The position numbers and the translations under genes are program-made. Positions 25,346-33,045 of a stretch of DNA of 64,000 nucleotides are shown here, in pieces (position 1 is the first letter of the stretch; every line of letters starts with the position of its first letter). The notes under the pieces were generated by a model, which made no database searches, had not been told where the DNA came from, and saw only the letters and a list, made by a program, of their open reading frames with translations. This DNA is from Candidatus Tokpelaia hoelldoblerii. GTDB taxonomy: Bacteria; Pseudomonadota; Alphaproteobacteria; Rhizobiales; Rhizobiaceae. The stretch spans positions 1-64,000 of the forward strand of contig CP017315.1 of NCBI GenBank assembly GCA_002005325.1. The letters run 5' to 3'.

Positions 25346-25561
25346 ATGAATTCTGATCCTGGTGATATTTTTGACGTCATCCGATTTGTAATTATATTTT
25401 TTGGAAATCTGTATGACAATTGGTATTTTGCTGTTATTATCGCCGGACTTTGCGTCTACGGGCTTTTTGCCCTTAAAGGGATGATGTGGAAAATTATCTG
25501 TAGCCTTTATCTTGTGTTATTTGTTATTTTCTATAGTCTCCTGCTGGCAATCATATCTTGA
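25346..25561 (+). CDS. Small membrane protein of unknown family (copy 2)
   Basis: A 71-residue protein with two membrane segments, matching the C-terminal half of the preceding gene: YDNWYFAVIIAGLCVYGL against YTYWFLTVIIACFCLFGL, followed by shared W-K and a second helix. GAGAG lies 8-12 bases before the ATG. It is 21 bases after copy 1 and 9 before trmD, so all are in one transcript. It looks like a partial duplicate of copy 1. Function unknown. Confidence 0.65.
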   Translation: MNSDPGDIFDVIRFVIIFFGNLYDNWYFAVIIAGLCVYGLFALKGMMWKIICSLYLVLFVIFYSLLLAIIS

Positions 25562-25570
25562 GTTCACATA

Positions 25571-26269
25571 ATGGCTTTTCACGCAACAATTTTGACGCTT
25601 TATCCCGAGATGTTTCCCGGGCCGCTGGGGATATCGCTTGCCGGACGGGCGTTGGAACAGGACATATGGTCGCTTGATGCCATGCAGATCCGCGATTTTG
25701 CTACCGATAAGCATCATTGTGTTGATGATACGCCGGCCGGCGGCGGGGCCGGCATGGTGATGAAAGCGGATGTGCTGGCGCGCGCTATTGACGCAAGCCC
25801 TGCGGATGCCCCGCGTTTTCTGCTCAGCCCGCGCGGACGGCCGTTCAATCAGGCCATGGCGCGTGAACTTGCCGCTTTGCCGGCTGCCACTTTCATCTGC
25901 GGCCGCTTTGAAGGGGTGGATGAACGGGTGATTGAAACGCGCAATTTGATTGAGGTTTCAGTTGGCGATTATATCCTGTCCGGCGGCGAGATGGCGGTTA
26001 TGCTTGTGCTGGATGCCGTGGTGCGGTTGTTGCCCGGGGTCATGGGCAATGCCGAATCAGGCGTGCAGGAAAGTTTTGAAACCGGTCTGCTGGAACATCC
26101 GCATTATACAAGGCCGCAGGTTTTTGAAGGGTGTGCGATCCCTGATGTGCTGACTTCCGGCAATCACAAGGCGATTGCACAGTGGCGGCAGCAGCAGGCA
26201 GAGGTTATAACGCAAGCGCGCCGGCCTGATTTATGGAAAATCTATCAGGAAAAGCAAAGGAAAGCTTGA
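25571..26269 (+). CDS. trmD: tRNA (guanine-37-N1) methyltransferase
   Basis: Trefoil-knot SPOUT enzyme that makes m1G37 in tRNAs reading CNN and related codons, preventing frameshifts. The 232-residue product has FHATILTLYPEMFPGPLG, the knot loops CGRFEGVDERVIE and YILSGGEMA, and the PHYTRP segment. No strong ribosome site precedes the ATG. It is followed by a 196-base gap with a tandem repeat, then rplS. Confidence 0.95.
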   Translation: MAFHATILTLYPEMFPGPLGISLAGRALEQDIWSLDAMQIRDFATDKHHCVDDTPAGGGAGMVMKADVLARAIDASPADAPRFLLSPRGRPFNQAMARELAALPAATFICGRFEGVDERVIETRNLIEVSVGDYILSGGEMAVMLVLDAVVRLLPGVMGNAESGVQESFETGLLEHPHYTRPQVFEGCAIPDVLTSGNHKAIAQWRQQQAEVITQARRPDLWKIYQEKQRKA

Positions 26270-26357
26270 TTTTTGGCTGGGAATAGTGTATTGCCGCGCA
26301 AGATTGAGAGTGAAAACTCTGTAAATCCGAAACCAAAAAAGAGTGAAACCGCCCCTG

Positions 26358-26399
26358 CCACCTCGTGGCGTAGCTGTGCCACTTCGTGGCATAGCTGTG
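26358..26399. repeat. Two tandem 21-bp repeats between trmD and rplS
   Basis: CCACCTCGTGGCGTAGCTGTG (26358-26378) is followed directly by a copy with two changes (26379-26399). Each copy contains a CCAC-nnC-GTGG mini-hairpin. The repeats lie about 70 bases before rplS in an otherwise featureless gap and may be a small dispersed repeat or a leader structure. Confidence 0.75.
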
Positions 26400-26465
26400 A
26401 GAAAACGATTTTTATGGCAAGCGTCGGGCGCTCTGGCTGTTTGAAAAGAATATGAGGATAAGATT

Positions 26466-26915
26466 ATGAATATCATTGCTCAGCTTGAAGCAGAACAGCG
26501 CGCTAAAATCGAAGAAAAGCGCAAACTGCCCGCCTTTCAGGCCGGTGATACCTTGCGTGTGCTCGTCCGTGTGACAGAGGGCACAAGAACCCGTGTACAG
26601 GCTTATGAAGGCGTTTGCATCGCCCGTTCCGGCGGTGGTTTGAACGAAACGTTCACTGTGCGTAAAATTTCTTATGGTGAAGGCGTTGAGCGTGTGTTTC
26701 CGGTTTATTCGCCGCTGCTTGAAGGTGTTGAAGTTGTGCGCCGCGGTAAAGTCCGCCGCGCCAAGCTCTATTACCTGCGTGGCCTGACCGGCAAGGCGGC
26801 CCGTATCGCCGAGAAAAAGGACAACCGCAAGAAGAGCGTTAAGGTTCCTGTAACCGGCAAGGTTGAGGCCGTAACGGCTGAAACCATGGCAGAAGCGCCC
26901 AAAGATGCTGAATAA
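26466..26915 (+). CDS. rplS: 50S ribosomal protein L19
   Basis: Large-subunit protein at the 30S-50S interface. The 149-residue product has PAFQAGDTLRVLVRVTEG, VQAYEGVCIAR and VERVFPVYSPLLEGVEVVRRG, all typical of L19, plus a C-terminal extension rich in Lys, Val and Glu, usual in Rhizobiales. TGAGGATAAG precedes the ATG. A strong terminator follows at 26950. Confidence 0.96.
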   Translation: MNIIAQLEAEQRAKIEEKRKLPAFQAGDTLRVLVRVTEGTRTRVQAYEGVCIARSGGGLNETFTVRKISYGEGVERVFPVYSPLLEGVEVVRRGKVRRAKLYYLRGLTGKAARIAEKKDNRKKSVKVPVTGKVEAVTAETMAEAPKDAE

Positions 26916-26949
26916 GCAAAAATAACAGATTTTTGTAATGAAAATCATG

Positions 26950-26985
26950 GGCGGCCACGGGTTCATACCCATTGGCCGCCTTTTT
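26950..26985 (+). terminator. Terminator after rplS
   Basis: GGCGGCCA (26950-26957) pairs with TGGCCGCC (26973-26980), followed by five T. The 15-base loop holds a further GGGT/ACCC pairing. It ends the rimM-trmD-rplS transcript before leuC. Confidence 0.88.
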
Positions 26986-27061
26986 ATTTATGTTATCCTA
27001 TCGCTCTGTTCGGGCAGGTTTTTGTAGTTTCTAGCAGCAAAAACAAAAAGGAAGTTTTTGT

Positions 27062-28471
27062 ATGATGGCTCCACGTACGCTCTATGACAAGATTTTTGAC
27101 AACCATGTTGTTGACCGGCAGGAAGATGGCACGTGTCTGCTGTATATTGACCGCCACCTTGTGCATGAAGTGACAAGCCCGCAGGCCTTTGAGGGGTTGC
27201 GCGCTGCACAGAGACCGGTGCGCCATCCGCACAGAACCCTTGCCGTGGTTGACCACAACATTCCGACCACACCTGATCGGGCAGACGGAATCAGAAATGA
27301 GGAAAGCCGCATTCAGGTGGAGACGCTTGCCCGCAACACGGCGGAGTTCGGTGTTGAGTATTATTCCGAAAATGATATCCGCCAGGGCATTGTTCATATT
27401 GTCGGCCCTGAACAGGGTTTTACCCTGCCGGGGATGACAATCGTCTGTGGCGACAGCCATACGTCAACACACGGGGCGTTTGGCGCATTGGCGCATGGTA
27501 TCGGCACGTCAGAAGTGGAGCACGTGCTGGCGACACAAACCCTTATCCAGAAAAAAGCTAAAAATATGCTGGTGCGTGTGGACGGGCAATTGCCGGCCGG
27601 TGTTACCGCCAAGGATATTGTGCTGGCGATTATCGGTGAAATCGGCACTGCGGGCGGCACCGGCCATGTGATTGAATATGCCGGTGAGGCGATTGAGGCG
27701 TTGTCAATGGAAGGGCGGATGACGGTTTGCAATATGACGATTGAAGGCGGTGCGCGCGCAGGGCTGATTGCGCCGGATGAGAAGACCTTTGCTTATATTG
27801 CCGGCCGGCCGCGTGCGCCGCAGGGTGAGATTCTGGAACAGGCGATTGCCTGTTGGCGGACGCTGAAATCCGATGAAGGGGCGCATTATGACAAGATTAT
27901 TGTGCTCGATGCTGCTGAACTTGCTCCGACAGTGACCTGGGGCTCTTCACCGGAGGATGTGGTGGCGATTACCGGCGTTGTGCCAGATCCGGAAAAAATA
28001 GCCGATGAAACCTTGCGTGCTTCAAAACAACGCGCGCTTGATTATATGGGATTGGCTGCGGGTACACGGATGACGGATATTACCATTGACCGCGTGTTTA
28101 TCGGTTCCTGCACCAATGGCCGGATTGAGGACTTGCGCGCCGCGGCAGCAATCGCCAGGGGCAAAAAAGTTGCGGCGGGTGTTTCAGCCATGGTTGTGCC
28201 GGGTTCTGGTCTGGTCAAGCGGCAGGCGGAAGCGGAAGGGCTTGATAAAATCTTTATGGAGGCCGGTTTTGAATGGCGTGAGCCCGGCTGCTCGATGTGT
28301 CTGGCGATGAATGATGACCGCTTAAAGCCGGAAGAGCGGTGCGCTTCAACTTCAAACCGCAATTTTGAAGGACGGCAGGGCTATAAGGGGCGCACACATC
28401 TGGTGTCTCCGGCCAGTGCGGCGGCGGCGGCGATTGCCGGGCGGTTTGTTGATGTGCGGGACTGGCAGTAA
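27062..28471 (+). CDS. leuC: 3-isopropylmalate dehydratase large subunit
   Basis: Large subunit of the [4Fe-4S] isomerase that converts 2- to 3-isopropylmalate in leucine synthesis; it needs LeuD, not in this window. The 469-residue protein has the aconitase signatures VVDHNIPTT, GDSHTSTHGAFGALAHGIGTSEVEHVLATQ (positions about 130-160) and the cluster cysteines in GSCTNGR and PGCSMCLAMN. AAAAGGAAG precedes two adjacent ATGs; either may be used. The place after rplS is normal in Rhizobiales. Confidence 0.95.
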   Translation: MMAPRTLYDKIFDNHVVDRQEDGTCLLYIDRHLVHEVTSPQAFEGLRAAQRPVRHPHRTLAVVDHNIPTTPDRADGIRNEESRIQVETLARNTAEFGVEYYSENDIRQGIVHIVGPEQGFTLPGMTIVCGDSHTSTHGAFGALAHGIGTSEVEHVLATQTLIQKKAKNMLVRVDGQLPAGVTAKDIVLAIIGEIGTAGGTGHVIEYAGEAIEALSMEGRMTVCNMTIEGGARAGLIAPDEKTFAYIAGRPRAPQGEILEQAIACWRTLKSDEGAHYDKIIVLDAAELAPTVTWGSSPEDVVAITGVVPDPEKIADETLRASKQRALDYMGLAAGTRMTDITIDRVFIGSCTNGRIEDLRAAAAIARGKKVAAGVSAMVVPGSGLVKRQAEAEGLDKIFMEAGFEWREPGCSMCLAMNDDRLKPEERCASTSNRNFEGRQGYKGRTHLVSPASAAAAAIAGRFVDVRDWQ

Positions 28472-28574
28472 ATACTGCTATTTTCCATTTCCCATCATGC
28501 ATGAAAATGGCTAAGGTTAAGTGAGACCGGCGAGGTGATGGCATGGTCTGCGGCGGAATTGAAGGAGAAAGCCG

Positions 28575-29030
28575 ATGACGACAGAACAGAATCTTGAAAT
28601 CAGACTGTTGCATTTGAAAGATGCACATATTTTGTCACCGCTGCTGGCGACTTATGCGCAGGCGTTGAAGCGCGGTGCGCCGCGCCGTCCTGATGATTTT
28701 TATGCCGAGCAGCTGTTGCAGGACCGCACCGCACAGGTGATTGGCGCGCATATTGACGGCAAGCTTGTTGCATTTACAATTTTCTATGATCTGCCCGATC
28801 CGGTTTCGGGTTTGCGTGCGGGGCAGGTCGATCATATCCATGTTCAGCACACCTGGCAGGGCAAGGGCATTGCCAAGGCGATGATTGACACCTTGTGTGA
28901 CAAGGCGGAAGAAAATGGCTGGCAGCGGTTGATGCTCAATGCGCCACGCCTGCCGGAAGACGGCAAGCGGCTTTATCAGCAGATTGCAGCGCCGGCAGAG
29001 TGGACAAATTTTGTCATTGAGTTTGCGTAA
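28575..29030 (+). CDS. GNAT-family N-acetyltransferase
   Basis: Acetyl-CoA-dependent acyltransferase of 151 residues. Motif A is clear as VDHIHVQHTWQGKGIAKAMI, with the Q/R-x-x-G-x-G/A loop, followed by a typical C-terminal beta-bulge region. The substrate is unknown. GAAGGAGAAAGCC precedes the ATG. It stands 103 bases after leuC and is followed by a hairpin terminator at 29171. Confidence 0.82.
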   Translation: MTTEQNLEIRLLHLKDAHILSPLLATYAQALKRGAPRRPDDFYAEQLLQDRTAQVIGAHIDGKLVAFTIFYDLPDPVSGLRAGQVDHIHVQHTWQGKGIAKAMIDTLCDKAEENGWQRLMLNAPRLPEDGKRLYQQIAAPAEWTNFVIEFA

Positions 29031-29508
29031 TCCATGCGGCCCGGCGCCATGGCAGGCTCTGTTTTCAGCCGCAATTTTCCGGCAGGCAGGGCTATAGGGC
29101 GGTGAAAGGGTGAAATGGATAATCGCCTGCAAAATATGAGTTTTTTTCTCTTGTTTTGAAACCGGTTTTTAAGAGCAAAAAAGTCACTTTTTTGCTCTTT
29201 TCGCCGGAATTTGAACGAAATATCTTCACTTCTGGCTTTGACGTTTATGAAAATAACCATTAAAGTCAAATGATGAAAGCATGGTGTGATTTCATGCCAT
29301 GCCGGACCGGTTGGCGGGATATAGCCTTTGGGTTGTTCTGTCCGGCAATCGGGGTAAAGCTCGGGAGGAGCGGCTTTTTCTGAAGCATCTCCATGTTGCG
29401 GATATCAATTGATCTGTTTTGCTCCGGCAGAATGGATATATCATGAAGTTTTGTCGCGCAGAGTTCAGATGAACCGCAATCGCGGCAGGAAGTCAGGTCA
29501 GGAAAACT
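29031..29508. other. Intergenic region and sdhC leader
   Basis: About 480 bases between the acetyltransferase and sdhC. It holds the terminator-like hairpin at 29171-29199 and, after it, a stretch with several pairings: GCATG/CATGC (29279-29297) and GCCGGAC (29301-29307) with GTCCGGC (29340-29346). These suggest a structured leader of the succinate dehydrogenase operon. No frame here looks coding. Confidence 0.5.
29171..29200. terminator. Hairpin terminator before the sdh operon
   Basis: AAGAGCAAAAAAG (29171-29183) pairs perfectly with CTTTTTTGCTCTT (29187-29199) around a three-base loop. The T-rich right arm acts as the tail. It probably ends the acetyltransferase transcript. Confidence 0.7.
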
Positions 29509-29910
29509 ATGACACAGCCGACATCAACGTCTGAACGTCCTCTTTCACCCCATGTCAGTATTTACCGGTGGCCGATTACGATGGCCATGTCCATTGCGCA
29601 CCGTGTTTCCGGCGGGGCGTTGTATTTCGGTACAGTCTTTCTGGTGATCTGGCTTGCCGGTATCGCTTGCGGGGAAGAGGCTTTTAACAAGATCAGTTTC
29701 ATCTATTCGTCTTTTATCGGGCGGACGGTTTTGCTGCTTTATACGCTTGCTCTTGTTCATCACATGGTGGGCGGGGTGCGGCATCTGTTCTGGGATGTAA
29801 AAACCTCTCTGCTTCAAAAACAGTGTGCGACCGGAACGGCCTGGGCAACGGTGGGCATTTCTATTGTCCTGACGCTGGCTGTCTGGATTGTGGCTTATGT
29901 ATTGCGCTAA
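29509..29910 (+). CDS. sdhC: Succinate dehydrogenase cytochrome b556 subunit
   Basis: Membrane anchor of complex II that helps bind heme b and ubiquinone. The 133-residue protein has three membrane helices, the N-terminal RPLSPHVSIYRWPITMAMSI signature and the SIAHRVSGG motif with Ser/Arg at the quinone site; the heme-ligand His lies in LVHHMVGGVRHL. It heads sdhC-sdhD-sdhA-sdhB. Confidence 0.95.
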   Translation: MTQPTSTSERPLSPHVSIYRWPITMAMSIAHRVSGGALYFGTVFLVIWLAGIACGEEAFNKISFIYSSFIGRTVLLLYTLALVHHMVGGVRHLFWDVKTSLLQKQCATGTAWATVGISIVLTLAVWIVAYVLR

Positions 29911-29922
29911 AGGAAGAAGACT

Positions 29923-30309
29923 ATGGCTAAAGATTTCAGAACACCGCTGGGCAAAGCACGCGGGCTTGGTTCTGCCAAAAGCGGTACAGGGCATTTCTGG
30001 CTGCAGCGCGTGACGGCCTTTGCCAATGTGCCGCTGTTTTTATTGTTCATCGCATTTGTTGTTTATAGTGTCGGCAAGGATTACAGGCAAGTTCATGCTG
30101 TGCTGGCCAATCCGTTTGCTGCCGTGATCATGGGGCTCATGGTGCTTGGCGGCATTTATCACATGAAGCTTGGCATGCAGGTCATTATTGAGGATTATGC
30201 CCGGGCTGAAACCCCGCGTCTCATTTTGCTGGCGCTGAATATTTTCTTTTCATTTGCCATGGGTGCGGCCTGCATTCTGGCATTGCTTAAAATTACGTTG
30301 GGAGGTTGA
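29923..30309 (+). CDS. sdhD: Succinate dehydrogenase membrane anchor subunit
   Basis: Second membrane anchor of complex II. The 128-residue product has three helices, the N-terminal MAKDFRTPLGKARGLGSAK found in Rhizobiales, HFWLQRVTAFANVPL, and GGIYHMKLGMQVIIEDY with the heme His and the quinone-site Asp-Tyr. It starts 12 bases after sdhC and its stop overlaps the ribosome site of sdhA. Confidence 0.94.
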   Translation: MAKDFRTPLGKARGLGSAKSGTGHFWLQRVTAFANVPLFLLFIAFVVYSVGKDYRQVHAVLANPFAAVIMGLMVLGGIYHMKLGMQVIIEDYARAETPRLILLALNIFFSFAMGAACILALLKITLGG

Positions 30310-30314
30310 TCCTC

Positions 30315-32159
30315 ATGGCCACAAGCACATCCACTGCAGCGCCTGCTGCCGGCGGCAAGGCCTATCGTTTTGTCGATCATAAATTTGATGTTGTTGTTAT
30401 CGGTGCGGGCGGTTCCGGCCTGCGGGCAACGCTCGGCATGGCGGAGCAGGGGTTTAAAACCGCCTGTATCACCAAAGTGTTTCCGACCCGTTCGCACACT
30501 GTTGCCGCCCAGGGCGGTATTGCCGCTTCGCTCTCCAATATGGGGCCGGATAACTGGCAGTGGCATATGTATGACACGGTCAAAGGTTCGGACTGGCTGG
30601 GGGATATGGACGCGATGGAATATCTGGTGCGGGAAGCGCCGGCCGCCGTCTATGAACTTGAGCATTATGGCGTGCCCTTTTCACGCACGGAAGAAGGCAG
30701 GATTTACCAGCGCCCCTTTGGCGGCCATACCACAGAATTCGGTGAAGGCCCGCCGGTGCAACGCACCTGTGCCGCGGCTGACCGGACGGGGCACGCTATT
30801 CTGCATACGCTTTACGGCCAGAGCCTCAAGCACAATGCGCAGTTTTTTGTTGAATATTATGCGCTTGATCTGATTATGACCGATGGCGCGGTAACCGGTG
30901 TTGTCGCATGGAATCTTGATGACGGCACCATTCATCGCTTTTCGGCCAAGATGGTGGTTCTGGCGACCGGCGGTTATGGCCGCACCTATTTCTCCGCCAC
31001 TTCAGCCCATACCTGTACCGGTGATGGCGGCGGCATGGTGGCCCGCGCCGGATTGCCATTACAGGATATGGAGTTTGTCCAGTTCCACCCGACCGGCATT
31101 TACGGTTCGGGCTGCCTGATTACCGAAGGCGCGCGCGGCGAGGGCGGCTATCTCATCAATGCCGAGGGCGAGCGGTTTATGGAACGCTATGCGCCTTCCT
31201 ATAAAGATCTGGCCTCACGCGATGTGGTTTCCCGCTGTATTACGCTGGAAATCCGCGAAGGCCGCGGTATCGGCCCGCGCAAGGATCACGTTTCACTGGT
31301 GCTGAGCCATATTGACCCGGCTGTGTTGCATGAACGGTTGCCGGGCATTTCAGAATCGGCACGGATTTTTGCCGGTGTTGATTTGACGAAAGAGCCGATT
31401 CCGGTTCTGCCGACCGTGCACTATAATATGGGCGGTATCCCCACCAATTATTGGGGCGAGGCACTTAATCCGACAGCGAAGAAGCATGATGAGGTGCAGC
31501 CCGGTTTGATGGCTGTGGGAGAAGCCGGTTGCGCTTCCGTGCACGGCGCCAACCGCCTGGGGTCGAACTCGCTGATTGATCTGGTGGTGTTTGGCCGTGC
31601 AGCGGCGCAGCGTGCTGCTCAGGTGATTGACCGGGAGAGTCCGATTCCTGATCTTGATCTTGCTGCCTGTGACAAGATTATGGAACGCTTTGACCGTCTG
31701 CGTTATGCCAATGGTGCAGTCCCGACGGCAGAACTGCGCGAGAAGATGCAGCGCACCATGCAGGAGGATGCAGCAGTGTTCCGCACTGAGGAATCCCTGC
31801 AACAGGGGTGCAAGCGCATTTCTGAAGTGTGGGATGAGTTTTCCGATGTCAAGGTTTTTGACCGTTCGCTGATCTGGAACTCGGATCTGATGGAAACTCT
31901 GGAACTGGAAAACCTGATGGCCAACGCCATTACCACTGTGTATTCAGCTGAAGCGCGCAAGGAAAGCCGCGGTGCGCACGCTCGCGAGGATTTCCCCGAA
32001 CGTGACGACAAGAAATGGCGCAAGCACACGCTGGCGCATCTGTCGCCAAAAGGCAAGGTGACCCTTTCTTATCGTGATGTCCATGTCGACCCGCTGACTG
32101 CGCTGGAAGACGGGGGCATTGATCCGAAAAAAATTGCGCCGAAAAAGCGCGTTTACTGA
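30315..32159 (+). CDS. sdhA: Succinate dehydrogenase flavoprotein subunit
   Basis: Catalytic subunit oxidising succinate to fumarate with covalent FAD. The 614-residue protein has VVVIGAGGSGLRATLGMAE, the FAD-attachment His in RSHTVAAQGG, the active-site region QFHPTGIYGSGCLITEGARG and HGANRLGSNSLIDLVVFGRA. The ATG at 30315 is used because GGAGG (30301-30305) is correctly spaced; the in-frame TTG at 30306 is not needed. Normal length. Confidence 0.96.
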   Translation: MATSTSTAAPAAGGKAYRFVDHKFDVVVIGAGGSGLRATLGMAEQGFKTACITKVFPTRSHTVAAQGGIAASLSNMGPDNWQWHMYDTVKGSDWLGDMDAMEYLVREAPAAVYELEHYGVPFSRTEEGRIYQRPFGGHTTEFGEGPPVQRTCAAADRTGHAILHTLYGQSLKHNAQFFVEYYALDLIMTDGAVTGVVAWNLDDGTIHRFSAKMVVLATGGYGRTYFSATSAHTCTGDGGGMVARAGLPLQDMEFVQFHPTGIYGSGCLITEGARGEGGYLINAEGERFMERYAPSYKDLASRDVVSRCITLEIREGRGIGPRKDHVSLVLSHIDPAVLHERLPGISESARIFAGVDLTKEPIPVLPTVHYNMGGIPTNYWGEALNPTAKKHDEVQPGLMAVGEAGCASVHGANRLGSNSLIDLVVFGRAAAQRAAQVIDRESPIPDLDLAACDKIMERFDRLRYANGAVPTAELREKMQRTMQEDAAVFRTEESLQQGCKRISEVWDEFSDVKVFDRSLIWNSDLMETLELENLMANAITTVYSAEARKESRGAHAREDFPERDDKKWRKHTLAHLSPKGKVTLSYRDVHVDPLTALEDGGIDPKKIAPKKRVY

Positions 32160-32178
32160 GGTAAGAAGGGTAAAAACA

Positions 32179-32958
32179 ATGGTTCAATTGACTCTTCCCA
32201 AGAATTCGCAAGTTCAGCCGGGGAAAACCTGGCCCAAGCCGGAAAATGCGGCAAAGCTGACGGAATTCCGTATCTACCGCTGGTCGCCGGATGATGGCGA
32301 AAATCCGCGCCTTGATACCTATTATGTCGATCGCGGGGCGTGCGGGCCGATGATTCTTGATGGTTTGCTGTATATCAAAAACCATATTGACCCGACACTG
32401 ACATTGCGCCGTTCCTGCCGTGAGGGAATTTGCGGTTCCTGCGCCATGAATATTGACGGTTTCAATACGCTGGCCTGCACCAAGGGCATGGATGACGTGG
32501 CGCACCCGATCAGGATTTATCCGTTGCCGTCCATGCCGGTGGTGAAGGATCTGGTGCCGGATCTCAACCTGTTTTATGCCCAGCACCGGATGATTGAACC
32601 GTGGTTGCAGACGGTTTCACCAACGCCGGAAAAGGAATGGCTGCAAAGCCGTGAAGACCGCCAGAAGCTTGACGGTCTTTATGAGTGCATTTTGTGTGCC
32701 TGCTGCCAGACATCCTGCCCGAGCTACTGGTGGAATGGTGATCGCTATCTTGGCCCCGCTGTCTTGTTGCAGGCCTATCGCTGGATTGCTGATTCCCGTG
32801 ATGAGGCCAAGGGCGAGCGCCTTGATAATCTGGAAGATCCGTTCCGGCTTTATCGCTGCCACACGATTATGAATTGCGCGCAGACTTGCCCGAAGGGGCT
32901 GAACCCGGCCAAGGCGATTGCCGAAATTAAAAAACTGATGGTGGAACGCCAGTATTAA
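32179..32958 (+). CDS. sdhB: Succinate dehydrogenase iron-sulfur subunit
   Basis: Electron-transfer subunit with three clusters. The 259-residue protein has the [2Fe-2S] cysteines in SCREGICGSCAMNIDG plus a distal LAC, then CILCACCQTSCP and CHTIMNCAQTCPKGLNP for the [4Fe-4S] and [3Fe-4S] clusters. The ATG at 32179 follows AGAAGGG. A terminator closes the operon at 32989. Confidence 0.96.
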   Translation: MVQLTLPKNSQVQPGKTWPKPENAAKLTEFRIYRWSPDDGENPRLDTYYVDRGACGPMILDGLLYIKNHIDPTLTLRRSCREGICGSCAMNIDGFNTLACTKGMDDVAHPIRIYPLPSMPVVKDLVPDLNLFYAQHRMIEPWLQTVSPTPEKEWLQSREDRQKLDGLYECILCACCQTSCPSYWWNGDRYLGPAVLLQAYRWIADSRDEAKGERLDNLEDPFRLYRCHTIMNCAQTCPKGLNPAKAIAEIKKLMVERQY

Positions 32959-32988
32959 ACTGTTGTTTCGTTTTAAAAGGCGAGCTTT

Positions 32989-33026
32989 AAAAATGGCGCA
33001 CAGACATGAACTGTGCGCCATTTTTT
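32989..33026. terminator. Bidirectional terminator after sdhB
   Basis: AAAATGGCGCACAG (ending 33003) pairs with CTGTGCGCCATTTT (33011-33024) around a seven-base loop, with A before and T after. It serves sdhB and the convergent oxidoreductase gene. Confidence 0.9.
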
Positions 33027-33045
33027 GTGTCGCATGAAGGCAGTG

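Noticed and set aside
26273..26455. 60-codon frame between trmD and rplS
   Set aside because: It runs through the 21-bp repeats (reading TSWRSCA TSWHSC), lacks a ribosome site and looks like translated repeat.
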